From positions 15,953 to 79,952 of the forward strand of contig NZ_FPJZ01000013.1 in assembly GCF_900119485.1 (NCBI RefSeq): a stretch of DNA of 64,000 nt, given 5' to 3'. Of this stretch, positions 26,287-34,765 are shown piece after piece. The translations under genes and the position numbers were made by a program. The notes beneath the pieces were generated by a model, which made no database searches, was not told the DNA's origin, and saw only the letters and a program-made list of their open reading frames with translations. Origin of the DNA: Thermoactinomyces sp. DSM 45891 (GTDB lineage: Bacteria > Bacillota > Bacilli > Thermoactinomycetales > Thermoactinomycetaceae). How positions within the stretch are numbered: position 1 is the stretch's first letter; each line of letters opens with the position of its first letter.

Positions 26287-26335
26287 CACAAAAAACAGTT
26301 AAACCATGCATTAAAAGGCAGAGCCTAACTGTTTT
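26287..26335 (-). terminator. Terminator of ytkL
   Basis: An AAAAACAGTTA stem pairs with TAACTGTTTTT around a long inner loop that contains a partial second stem. It lies immediately after the ytkL stop. Confidence 0.65.
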
Positions 26336-26340
26336 TGATC

Positions 26341-27033
26341 TCACAAATTCATCGATTCTTGAGGCTCTAAGACAACCCCTGATAGGCCTTTTTCCTGCAA
26401 GTCTCTCACAAACTTTTTCCCATCCTGCTTGATCGGCGGAAACGTATTATAATGAATCGGAATATATTGATCAGCCCCGATCCACTCAGCCGCAAGCAGA
26501 GCTTCTTGTGGACCCATGGTAAAGTTTCCTCCGATTGGAAGTAATGCTAAATCGATTTTTTCTCCAAAACCAATCAGTTTCATGTCCGAGAATAAAGAGG
26601 TATCTCCAGCATGATAGATGGTGCGGTCGCCCAAAGTAAGTAGAATCCCTCCCGGCTGACCTGTATAGATCATCTGATTTGTCTCTGAGTCTACAAAACT
26701 ACTTCCATGGATGGCATTTGTATACATAACTCTTCCAAATGGAAAATGGTATGGACCTCCAATCCCCATCCCATGAGTTCGGGTAACGCCCTTCCCCTCT
26801 AGATAGAGAGCTAGTTCATAAGGAGCAATTACCAGAGCATCGTATTTCTCAGCTAATGCAATCGTATCCCCCACATGATCGTTATGGCCGTGTGTCAGTA
26901 AAATCACATCTGCTTTTTGCTCCTCTACCTGCACCGTAGCGACTGGATTTCCAGTCAGAAACGGATCAATCCAAAAATGGAGTCCTTGATGAATGATTTC
27001 AACCGCCGCATGACCATGAAATGTAATTTTCAA
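26341..27033 (-). CDS. ytkL: UPF0173 metal-dependent hydrolase YtkL
   Basis: This is a metallo-beta-lactamase fold protein of 230 residues. The first metal motif THGHNDHVGD is present in the usual place, with further ligand histidines in YHAGDTSLF and IPIHYNTFP. The N-terminus KITFHGHAAVEI is standard for the UPF0173 family. The substrate is not known. The start is taken as TTG 27033, eight bases after AGGGAGAG, since GTG 27042 overlaps the ribosome site. It is 25 bases downstream of yheA and probably cotranscribed. Confidence 0.9.
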   Translation of the reverse strand: MKITFHGHAAVEIIHQGLHFWIDPFLTGNPVATVQVEEQKADVILLTHGHNDHVGDTIALAEKYDALVIAPYELALYLEGKGVTRTHGMGIGGPYHFPFGRVMYTNAIHGSSFVDSETNQMIYTGQPGGILLTLGDRTIYHAGDTSLFSDMKLIGFGEKIDLALLPIGGNFTMGPQEALLAAEWIGADQYIPIHYNTFPPIKQDGKKFVRDLQEKGLSGVVLEPQESMNL

Positions 27034-27058
27034 TGCTTCCACTCTCCCTGATGACTAA

Positions 27059-27403
27059 CTAAGAAATATCCATAATATCCGTAACAGGTGCTAGTATAAT
27101 CGTCTGAAGATCCTTTATCATGGCACCAAACCGTTCTTCTACTTGCAAATATTGCATAAGAACAGGAACTTCTTGAATGGCTAGAGTAATTTTCTCTGCT
27201 CCCTCTTTAAACTCGTCCGTTGGCTCGATTCCTTGCTTGCGAATCTTCTGCATCGCGATGTGTAGTTGATGATAACCTTTTAACATTTCACTATAACTTT
27301 CATTGGCCTCAATTTCAGTTTTTAGCTTTTTCAACTCTAGGTATACATCTGTTTCTCTTATTGAATTAACCATTCCATATGCAAAATCGTATGGACTATT
27401 CAT
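27059..27403 (-). CDS. yheA: UPF0342 / YlbF-YheA family protein
   Basis: The 114-residue all-helical protein shows DFAYGMVNSIRETDVYLELKKLKTEIEANES, and ends with the ERFGAMIKDLQTIILAPVTDIM segment typical of B. subtilis YheA. Relatives (YlbF, YmcA) form helical complexes that affect RNA turnover and development; YheA itself is uncharacterised. ATG 27403 fits the AAAGGA site better than the upstream ATG at 27412. It lies divergently next to yheC/yheD-like genes, the neighbourhood found in B. subtilis. Confidence 0.85.
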   Translation of the reverse strand: MNSPYDFAYGMVNSIRETDVYLELKKLKTEIEANESYSEMLKGYHQLHIAMQKIRKQGIEPTDEFKEGAEKITLAIQEVPVLMQYLQVEERFGAMIKDLQTIILAPVTDIMDIS

Positions 27404-27596
27404 TATAATCATCCTTTCGATTTCAAAAAACTCCCATAATTAGTTTATCACCTTCAGGCTAGAGATAGAAGTGCGATAAATGATCTCTTTAAGAAAAAGC
27501 ATCTAATCATGGGTTTAGTCAAGCCCTTTTTCCGCACCCTCTGATACTTGCCCACATAGATTGCAGTAGTGATTTTTCTGGCGGAAGGGGATTGTC

Positions 27597-29039
27597 ATGA
27601 GGCAAGCAAAAATCCAAATCCAAGTTCTACATGAACGCCACTTTCCCGCTCATATAAACATGGTACTGAGTCAGACGCTTGCCGAAAAATTAGGAATCCA
27701 AGGTTCACCCTTTCGGATTTCATTCGGCTCAGCATCAGAAACGGGATACGCATCGATTCGGCAAAGCAATAACCCTGTCCTACGAATCAGCTCCAAACTT
27801 GCGACACATTTACGAATTGAAAATGAAACCACCATTTCCGCCTATTTTGATAACATAACAAGACGATTAAAGATTGGCCCTCTCCTTGGTATCTTAATTA
27901 ACTCCCATCCGAAGGAAGGGACAGATTCCCCGTTTGGAGAGATTACCAAATTTCTCGACGAATGTGTGCAAGCAGGCGACAACCACGGATTACGAATTGC
28001 AGTCATTTCACCTGATTTGATCCATCTAGAGAGTCGAAGTATAGAAGGCTATGTGAAAGACCAGAGCAAATGGAAACGCGTTTCACTTCCTTTACCCGAT
28101 GTCATCTATAATCGAATCACCTCAAGACGTATCGAAAGAACGGCAGCAGTACAAAAAATGGTTGAACATCTGAAAAATTCTTGCTCTATCCCATTTTTCA
28201 ACGATCGGTTTCTAAATAAGATGCAAGTCCATCAGCTATTGATCCAAGATGAAAACTCCTCCGAAATGCTCCCTGAAACCTATTATCTAAACACAGAAAC
28301 ACTGAAGAGCATGACCAAAAAATATCCCATCCTTTATCTAAAACCAACCAATGGAAGTCTGGGTGATGGAATTATTCGCGTCACTCGAAAAGACGATAAG
28401 TGGATTGCTCAATCATCTGTACAAAATGGTACAACTACCAGTCATACCGCACAAACATTTACCGAACTAAACCATATCCTAAGAAATAAGGTTAAAAAGC
28501 GTGCCTATATCGTGCAACAAGGCCTGCAACTGGTACGCTTTCAAAATCGCGCGCTTGACTTCCGAATACTCGTACAAAAAAATAAAGCCGGCGAATGGGC
28601 TGTTACCTCCTCTATAGCCAGAATAGCGGGTGATCAGCAAATCGTCTCCAACGTAGCAAAAGGTGGGACTCTTCGCCGGGTAAAGGATATTTTGTCTGAA
28701 TTAGGGGATTTACGTAACAAGCTAACAAGTGCAGATATTCGAAGTGTTGCAAAATCAATTGCTACATCATTTGAAAATCAAGTAGACGGACACTTTGCCG
28801 AACTAGGAATTGATCTTGCATTAGATCAAACTGGACGTCTTTGGTTAATTGAGATAAACTCTAAACCCTCGAAAACTGATGACACAGTTCACAATCCAAC
28901 ATTATCTGCTAGGCCTTCTGTGGTCCGTCTTATGGAATACACTATTCATCTTACTAGCGAACTCAAACGTAACAGGCACTCACATCCTCCACACCAAGGT
29001 TATTTACAATCTATATCAAAAAGGAGGACACCAAGATGA
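27597..29039 (+). CDS. YheC/YheD-like ATP-grasp protein 1
   Basis: The 480-residue product has an N-terminal domain of about 90 residues (HINMVLSQTLAEKLGI, then RRLKIGPLLGILIN) shared with B. subtilis YheD. An ATP-grasp domain follows, with LYLKPTNGSLGDGIIRVTR (nucleotide lysine and glycine loop), AYIVQQGLQL, DFRILVQKN, and the metal/ATP motif ELGIDLALDQTGRLWLIEINSKPSK. YheC and YheD are annotated as endospore coat-associated; the chemistry is unknown, but ATP-grasp enzymes generally join a carboxylate to an amine or thiol. GAAGGGGA precedes ATG 27597. It is the first of four tandem paralogues. Confidence 0.88.
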   Translation: MRQAKIQIQVLHERHFPAHINMVLSQTLAEKLGIQGSPFRISFGSASETGYASIRQSNNPVLRISSKLATHLRIENETTISAYFDNITRRLKIGPLLGILINSHPKEGTDSPFGEITKFLDECVQAGDNHGLRIAVISPDLIHLESRSIEGYVKDQSKWKRVSLPLPDVIYNRITSRRIERTAAVQKMVEHLKNSCSIPFFNDRFLNKMQVHQLLIQDENSSEMLPETYYLNTETLKSMTKKYPILYLKPTNGSLGDGIIRVTRKDDKWIAQSSVQNGTTTSHTAQTFTELNHILRNKVKKRAYIVQQGLQLVRFQNRALDFRILVQKNKAGEWAVTSSIARIAGDQQIVSNVAKGGTLRRVKDILSELGDLRNKLTSADIRSVAKSIATSFENQVDGHFAELGIDLALDQTGRLWLIEINSKPSKTDDTVHNPTLSARPSVVRLMEYTIHLTSELKRNRHSHPPHQGYLQSISKRRTPR

Positions 29040-30169
29040 AGGATGCTATTCTACGCAAATCAGTTGCTAACCATCATGTACTAGGCATATTAATATGTGG
29101 AGGAAAAAATGAGAAGAAGCGCCCATTTGGGGAAAGTGGATATTTTCGACTCCTAGCTGAAGCTGGCAAGCCATTAGGTATTAGCATCTTCGTATTTAAT
29201 CCGAAAAAGATGAATTGGCAACGGCGAATTGCCACAGGCTATATTCCATCCGCAGAAAAGGATTCTTGGGAACTAGTAACCAAACCCATACCGAACCTAA
29301 TCTACGATCGCTGTTTTTACAACTCAAGCAACCACTATCTCACCTATCGACCCTATCTCTCTCTCCTAAACCAAGATCCATCTATCAAAATTTTAGGACG
29401 TCCGCTTAGCGGCAAAATCCAAACCTATTCCATCCTTCGAGCTCATAAAGAAATCACATCTTACCTTCCTGAAACGGTACCTTATCAATCTACAGCCCAA
29501 GTATTTGATTTCCTAGATCGCTATACTCATATCGTGATCAAACCAAATGGCGGAAGTCATGGAGTTGGGGTAGTGGCGATTTTCCAACTCTTAAAAAGAA
29601 AAGGATTTTATATAAAAGGTCGCGACCGAAAGAATCACGCTTTCCAAACTATCGTTGAGACGAAAACGCAATTACGGAACTGGGTCCAACAACACATCGG
29701 GACAACTCGTTTCGTCATTCAGCCATACCTCAGCCTTTCCACTCCAGACGGTCAGCCATTCGACTTACGAATCCTCATTCAGAAGAATAAAGAACAGGAA
29801 TGGGAAACCACTGGCATGGCCATCCGAGCCGGTAAGACAAATAGTATTACTTCCAATCTACATGGTGGCGGAAATGCTCATCGACTCTTACCTTTTATTA
29901 AACAACATTTCACACCCGAACAAGTCGAAAAAATCCACGAGGATATCAAAAAATTAGCGTCTGTTATTCCAAGCTTTATCGAAGAAAATCACGGTACCCT
30001 CCTTGAGCTTGGCCTTGATGTTGGAATCGATCGTAATGGGAGAGTATGGATTCTAGAGATCAATTCCAAGCCTGGACGTATGATATTTTTGCGCACAGGT
30101 GAGCACGAAACACGAAAACGTTCTATTCAGTTACCTATGCAGTATGCACAATCTCTTTTAGTGAACTAG
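29036..30169 (+). CDS. YheC/YheD-like ATP-grasp protein 2, lacking the N-terminal domain
   Basis: The 377-residue product begins directly at the segment HVLGILICGGKNEKKRPFGESGYFRLLAEAG. It therefore lacks the extra N-terminal domain of its neighbours, resembling the shorter YheC. ATP-grasp motifs are complete: IVIKPNGGSHGVGVVAIF, FVIQPYLSL, PFDLRILIQKN, and LELGLDVGIDRNGRVWILEINSKPGR. Its ATG overlaps the previous stop by four bases (ATGA) with AAGGAGG ahead, indicating translational coupling. Confidence 0.88.
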   Translation: MKDAILRKSVANHHVLGILICGGKNEKKRPFGESGYFRLLAEAGKPLGISIFVFNPKKMNWQRRIATGYIPSAEKDSWELVTKPIPNLIYDRCFYNSSNHYLTYRPYLSLLNQDPSIKILGRPLSGKIQTYSILRAHKEITSYLPETVPYQSTAQVFDFLDRYTHIVIKPNGGSHGVGVVAIFQLLKRKGFYIKGRDRKNHAFQTIVETKTQLRNWVQQHIGTTRFVIQPYLSLSTPDGQPFDLRILIQKNKEQEWETTGMAIRAGKTNSITSNLHGGGNAHRLLPFIKQHFTPEQVEKIHEDIKKLASVIPSFIEENHGTLLELGLDVGIDRNGRVWILEINSKPGRMIFLRTGEHETRKRSIQLPMQYAQSLLVN

Positions 30170-30182
30170 TAGGAGGGTTTTT

Positions 30183-31547
30183 ATGAATCCGATCATTTGC
30201 CAAGTATCAATCACCTCTCATTTACAATCACCTCTCATCGCCCTTTCTCGTAGCTTAATGGAACAATTTCGAATCTCGAAAGGTCAAACCATAAAAGTAG
30301 GGTTTGGGAAGAAAAATGTTGAAACACGAGTAATTCCCAATAAATCCCCGGATGGTAAAATCAATGTTTCCCGCTCTCTTGCCCAAAGCCTCTCTTTACC
30401 TTTTAGCGGGAAACTTCTAGTCACATTTCAAGATCGTCGTCTCCGAATCGGTCCCGTAATCGGAATTCTCACCACTGGATTTACTGGTAATGATAATAAA
30501 CCTTTTGGAACACGATCTAGACTCTTCAGCTACTTTACTTCAGCTGGCTCTGCCTTATATCCTTGTATGTATGTATTCACTCCTAACATGATTGATTGGC
30601 AACGAAAAGTGATTCAGGGATGGCATTATCAAAATAGTAGCTGGAGCAAGAAGACATTTCCGTTCCCAGATGTCATTCATGAACGTTCTCCAAATCGAAA
30701 AGCAGAGACCATATATTCCATAGGATCGACTGTGAATCGACTAAGAAATACAGCGAAAATCCCCATTTTTAACCAAGGTTTCTTCAACAAATGGACCATT
30801 CACCAACATCTGAGTTCTACTCCAAAAGCCAATCCATACATTCCCGAAACGGTCTTAGCCCCTTCATTACCCACTTTACAACGAATGCTGGACCAATACT
30901 CTATGGTATATCTTAAACCAGCTAGAGGAAGTTTAGGCCTAGGAATCTTTAAAGTGACACGTCACCCCCAAAAAGGGTATAACTGCCGTTTTAATCAAGG
31001 AAAAAAAAGCTTCGTCCATCGTTTCCCTTCCCTATCCAAACTAATTACCCATTTCTTTGGAAGAGGAGGAGGACGCTTTCAGGGATATCTCGCTCAGCAA
31101 GGGATCCATTTGATTAAAGTAAAAGATAATCCTGTCGATTTTAGAGTTCATTTGCATAAAGACTACACCGGGAAGTGGAAAGTCGTGGCCGTAGGGTCGA
31201 AAGCGGCCGGTAGCGGTAGTGTTACCACTCATATGCGCACGGGCGGCACCGTTATCCCTACGGAAGATCTTTTCCGTGTCACCTTTGGTGATGACTCACA
31301 GCGAATCAAAAATCAATTAGAAAAAGCTTCCATTACGATTGCAGAATCACTCGAAAAACAACTTCAAGAGCCTCTTGGGGAATTAGGGTTGGATATGGGA
31401 ATTGATCAGAATCGAAAAATATGGATGTTTGAATCCAATTCCAAACCAGGTAGACACATTTTCCTCCATCCGAGCCTCAAAGATGCCGGTCGAAAGTCAG
31501 CACGTTGTATTACTGAATATAGTCTGAAGTTAGCGGAATTTATTTAA
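30183..31547 (+). CDS. YheC/YheD-like ATP-grasp protein 3
   Basis: The 454-residue full-length member has the N-terminal domain at residues 1-95 (MNPIICQVSITSHLQSP to RRLRIGPVIGILTT). The ATP-grasp core has VYLKPARGSLGLGIFKVTR, GYLAQQGIHL, DFRVHLHKDYTGKW and ELGLDMGIDQNRKIWMFESNSKPGR. In the final motif the usual glutamate-isoleucine-asparagine EIN is ESN here, a mild deviation in a metal-binding stretch. TAGGAGGG precedes ATG 30183, 13 bases after the previous stop. Confidence 0.88.
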   Translation: MNPIICQVSITSHLQSPLIALSRSLMEQFRISKGQTIKVGFGKKNVETRVIPNKSPDGKINVSRSLAQSLSLPFSGKLLVTFQDRRLRIGPVIGILTTGFTGNDNKPFGTRSRLFSYFTSAGSALYPCMYVFTPNMIDWQRKVIQGWHYQNSSWSKKTFPFPDVIHERSPNRKAETIYSIGSTVNRLRNTAKIPIFNQGFFNKWTIHQHLSSTPKANPYIPETVLAPSLPTLQRMLDQYSMVYLKPARGSLGLGIFKVTRHPQKGYNCRFNQGKKSFVHRFPSLSKLITHFFGRGGGRFQGYLAQQGIHLIKVKDNPVDFRVHLHKDYTGKWKVVAVGSKAAGSGSVTTHMRTGGTVIPTEDLFRVTFGDDSQRIKNQLEKASITIAESLEKQLQEPLGELGLDMGIDQNRKIWMFESNSKPGRHIFLHPSLKDAGRKSARCITEYSLKLAEFI

Positions 31548-31562
31548 GGAGTGGATTAATAG

Positions 31563-32885
31563 ATGGATCATTTACCTACTGGCTGGCTTTCCCTCGCCAA
31601 CGGAAAGCCTCATACATTTTTTCCTCACCCATCATTTCATAACTCCCTACAAGAACGAAAAACGCTACCGATCTCTTTAGATGGAGAATCAGAAGTAGAT
31701 CTCCCGATCAACCTTAATCCACCTCATAACTTACATCAGGTTGTTCCAACTCGATTACGTAAAAAAGAAGACGGAAAAATAGTAACTGGCCCGTTTATTG
31801 CGATCCTCAGCTCCGATAATCGATATCCATTTTCAGGGAATCACTATAACTTTCGGGATATTATTAAAATGGGGAAAAAAATGGGCGTTACCGTCTATGT
31901 AACTACCCCTAAATACCTCTCACAATCAGGAGACGTCGTAAAAGGGTATCTACTCGATAGTAAATCAAAGCGAATCAAGTGGATTCCATCTCTACTTCCA
32001 AGACCCAATGTGATCTACAACCGTATTCCGAGTCGAAAAGCAGAAAAACAAATGAGCGTTCAAGCTGTTTTACAGAAAATTAAACATTCATCTACTCCTA
32101 TTTTTAATCCTCATTACTTCGATAAATGGACTTTACACAAACAGCTCTCCTCTGATGAAAACTGTGCCAAATACCTTCCTATCACGATGCGAATCGATCA
32201 AGAGTCCGTCTTACAAACACTCCTAACTTCTCACAATTCCATCATGCTAAAACCAGTTGAAGGCAAAGCTGGCATCGGAATGATGAAAGTTACAAAGAAA
32301 CCAGCTGGATATGAATGTATCATCCAAACTCTACGAGAGAAGAAGCGTTACAATCTAGCTACTATATCAGACGTATGGCGCGTGATTTCTCCATATACTC
32401 AAAATCGCGCCTACATTGCTCAACAATATATCCCGCTCGCTCAATATGGAAATTGTCCATTTGATGTCCGGATGCTATTCCAAAAAAATATGACTGGAGA
32501 ATGGGGACTTACAGGGATTGGAGTTCGGGTAGCAGGAGCAAAAGCGATCACTACACATGTTCCGATGGGCGGCCGAATTGAAAGTGCCGTGAAAGTGTTC
32601 ACATCCATATTCGGTGATCAAGAAGCAAAAAAAATTCGCGATAAATTAGAAAGAATCGGTATCACGATTGCCAAAACCATTGAAAAGAAACAAGGATATC
32701 CCCTAGGTGAGATGTCGATGGATATTGGACTCGAAAGAACTGGTCGTCCGTGGTTCTTTGAAGCGAATGCGAAACCCATGAAATTTGATGAACCCAATAT
32801 TCGCGAGAAATCTCTGCGTAGGTTGATTCAATACAGCCTCTATCTAAGTGAAAAAGCAAAAAAGAAGCAGGAGATCAAAGCATGA
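31563..32885 (+). CDS. YheC/YheD-like ATP-grasp protein 4
   Basis: The 440-residue product has a divergent N-terminus (DHLPTGWLSLANGKPHTFF) that is less clearly the shared domain. GPFIAILSSDNRYPFSGN and a full ATP-grasp core follow: IMLKPVEGKAGIGMMKVTK, AYIAQQYIPL, PFDVRMLFQKN, GEMSMDIGLERTGRPWFFEANAKPMKFD. EAN replaces EIN in the metal motif. It is the last of the four tandem paralogues and overlaps the GNAT start by four bases. Confidence 0.86.
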   Translation: MDHLPTGWLSLANGKPHTFFPHPSFHNSLQERKTLPISLDGESEVDLPINLNPPHNLHQVVPTRLRKKEDGKIVTGPFIAILSSDNRYPFSGNHYNFRDIIKMGKKMGVTVYVTTPKYLSQSGDVVKGYLLDSKSKRIKWIPSLLPRPNVIYNRIPSRKAEKQMSVQAVLQKIKHSSTPIFNPHYFDKWTLHKQLSSDENCAKYLPITMRIDQESVLQTLLTSHNSIMLKPVEGKAGIGMMKVTKKPAGYECIIQTLREKKRYNLATISDVWRVISPYTQNRAYIAQQYIPLAQYGNCPFDVRMLFQKNMTGEWGLTGIGVRVAGAKAITTHVPMGGRIESAVKVFTSIFGDQEAKKIRDKLERIGITIAKTIEKKQGYPLGEMSMDIGLERTGRPWFFEANAKPMKFDEPNIREKSLRRLIQYSLYLSEKAKKKQEIKA

Positions 32886-33355
32886 AAATAAGAACGCTTT
32901 CATCCGAAGAAGTAGGGCGCGCTAAAGATCCTCTCATCTCCTTTTTAAAAAAATATAGTGATGGTCGAATTACGGCAAAAGGAATTAAGTGGTTTCGGCA
33001 GTTACCACTTAACGAAGTGAAAGATGGGAACTGGGTAGCAGTTACATGGAAAGAAAACAAGATTGCAGGCACGATGATTATTGGAGATTATGGACGAAAA
33101 GAAGCGATGGTTGTTGTACACCCAGAGTTCAGAAAACATGGAGTTGCAGAAACAATGCTCAATCAAGCATTACAACAATTAGGCAAGGTTTATACGAGAG
33201 TAGCATGTGATAATATTCCGAGTTTAAAACTTTGTTTCTCATGTGGATTAAAAGCATTTCATCTCGTTAAAGGGCCTACAGGAAAGCCTACTTTATGGCT
33301 AGGCGGGGGAAACTTTGTAAAAGAAGAAATCGTACAATCAGAATCAGTTGGTTAA
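32882..33355 (+). CDS. GNAT family N-acetyltransferase
   Basis: The 157-residue product has a GNAT core with motif A MVVVHPEFRKHGVAETMLNQAL, where the Q/RxxGxG/A loop reads RKHGVA, and then VACDNIPSLKLCFSCGLKAFHLV, the typical motif B. Its ATG overlaps the stop of the fourth ATP-grasp gene, so it belongs to that operon. It probably acylates an amine of the same product or substrate. The acceptor is not known. Confidence 0.85.
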   Translation: MKIRTLSSEEVGRAKDPLISFLKKYSDGRITAKGIKWFRQLPLNEVKDGNWVAVTWKENKIAGTMIIGDYGRKEAMVVVHPEFRKHGVAETMLNQALQQLGKVYTRVACDNIPSLKLCFSCGLKAFHLVKGPTGKPTLWLGGGNFVKEEIVQSESVG

Positions 33356-33363
33356 ACGAAAAG

Positions 33364-33413
33364 AAAACCATTTATCCTAAATCCAATCGGATCAGTCGGA
33401 TAAATGGTTTTAC
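33364..33413. terminator. Bidirectional terminator ending the ATP-grasp operon
   Basis: AAACCATTTATCC pairs with GGATAAATGGTTT around a 20-base loop and ends with TTTTA. It lies between the GNAT gene and the converging NlpC/P60 gene. Confidence 0.8.
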
Positions 33414-33445
33414 TATGCCAACCTTTTTATAACATTAACTCACTA

Positions 33446-34498
33446 TTACTTAATTACTCTCTTCGCAAATAGGTACGTGCTCATCCAGTTGCTTAGTTTG
33501 TCGTAACGCACTCCACCTGGACCATAAGTATGAAGAATCTTACCATCTCCAGCATACATTGCTACGTGTGCAATCTGACCGTTTGAAGACTTTGTCTTAA
33601 AGAAGATCAAGTCACCTTTACGAAGCTGGTCTTTAGATACAGAAGTTCCTTGGGTAGCTTGTTGACGAGAACTACGTAGAAGTTTAATCCCGTTTTGACC
33701 AAAGATGTATTGTTGGAATGAAGAGCAGTCAAAGGTTCTAGTTTGACCCGATTTTGCTCCAAATTGATAAGGGGTCCCTAAGTACTTATTACCTGTTGCA
33801 ATAATTTTATCTGCAAGTTGAGATCCTTGTGAAGATTCGTTATTTGTTGAACCTGTGTTGCCGCCATTTGATGGCTTATTTGTATCCGTTGAACCATTTG
33901 ATGGCTTATTGTCATCAGTTGATGGTTTCGTTTCGTTCGTTGTAGAGTTACTCTTAAGAACACGTTTTGCACCGATATATGAGGCTGCCAACCATTTGGT
34001 GCTTAGACTATCATAACGAACTCCGCCCTGACCGTATGTGTGAAGAATTTTATTGTTACCTGCATAAATTCCAACGTGACCTACCTTACCCTTTCCAGAC
34101 TTACTCGATGAGAAGAATAGAAGGTCCCCTACTTGCAAGTTTGACTTCGAAACAGGAGTTCCGACTGATGCGTATTGACTTGCAGAAGTTCTTGGAAGTT
34201 TGATTCCGTATTGTCCAAACACGTATTGTGTAAACGTTGAACAATCAAATACTTTCGTCTGGCCAGATGGTGCTCCATATTTGTAAGGAGTCCCCAGGTA
34301 TTTTTCCCCGGTAGCAATAATCTTGTCAGCGAGAGTCACTGTAGATTGTCCACTCGTTACGGATGTACCTTTTTTGGTATCCGAGCCTTTACTCGCGAGA
34401 GCACTCGTTGTGTGGGTTGGGAACAGTGTAGCTAAACCTAAAGCAGAAACAGCAGTAGCAGTAACAGCAACTTTCTTGAAAGCTTTTACGTTAAGCAT
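33446..34498 (-). CDS. Secreted peptidoglycan hydrolase with two NlpC/P60 domains
   Basis: The 350-residue product has a signal peptide (KKVAVTATAVSALGLATLF, cleavage near ALA at about 35). It carries two NlpC/P60 endopeptidase domains of about 120 residues, at roughly 55-180 and 225-350. They are joined by a low-complexity linker rich in S, T, N, G and KPSNG. The first has catalytic FDCSTFTQYVFG and GHVGIYAGNNKILHTYG; the second has FDCSSFQQYIFG and AHVAMYAGDGKILHTYG. Cys and His are intact in both. The domains are strikingly similar, which points to a recent internal duplication. ATG 34498 follows GAGGAGG. It presumably cleaves peptide stems in the cell wall or spore cortex. Confidence 0.92.
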   Translation of the reverse strand: MLNVKAFKKVAVTATAVSALGLATLFPTHTTSALASKGSDTKKGTSVTSGQSTVTLADKIIATGEKYLGTPYKYGAPSGQTKVFDCSTFTQYVFGQYGIKLPRTSASQYASVGTPVSKSNLQVGDLLFFSSSKSGKGKVGHVGIYAGNNKILHTYGQGGVRYDSLSTKWLAASYIGAKRVLKSNSTTNETKPSTDDNKPSNGSTDTNKPSNGGNTGSTNNESSQGSQLADKIIATGNKYLGTPYQFGAKSGQTRTFDCSSFQQYIFGQNGIKLLRSSRQQATQGTSVSKDQLRKGDLIFFKTKSSNGQIAHVAMYAGDGKILHTYGPGGVRYDKLSNWMSTYLFAKRVIK

Positions 34499-34765
34499 CA
34501 AATCCTCCTCAGGATATAAAATTTTATTCTTCGGTAAGGTTGTCCCCTCCGAAGTGATACCATCGTAACATAAATCAAACCTTGTTTAAGATGTAAAATT
34601 TACCACAATAAGTAAAATGACTTAATATGTACTGAAAAAAACTTCTTTCTCACAAAAATAAACCTCTTTTTTTAGTTCTTTTTGATACATTTGTGACGAA
34701 TCTAGGCACAAGTGAATATACCTAGAAACATAAGTGTTTTTATGGATGGAAAGGAGTCTTGTCTA
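34499..34765. other. Divergent promoter region of the P60 and repeat-protein genes
   Basis: The minus-strand leader of the P60 gene contains a short hairpin CTTCGG...CCGAAG (34530-34555) just before its ribosome site. I checked for a ydaO/c-di-AMP riboswitch and did not find its conserved blocks. On the plus strand GAAAGGAG (about 34749) is the ribosome site of the repeat protein. No clear promoter hexamers stand out. Confidence 0.4.

Noticed and set aside
26156..26344. N-terminal extension of the TylF/CmcI-like methyltransferase
   Set aside because: It would overlap the ytkL terminator and lacks a ribosome site, while ATG 26155 has an excellent one.
34530..34555. Possible c-di-AMP riboswitch ahead of the NlpC/P60 gene
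   Set aside because: Only a six-base-pair hairpin is present; the conserved ydaO blocks are missing.
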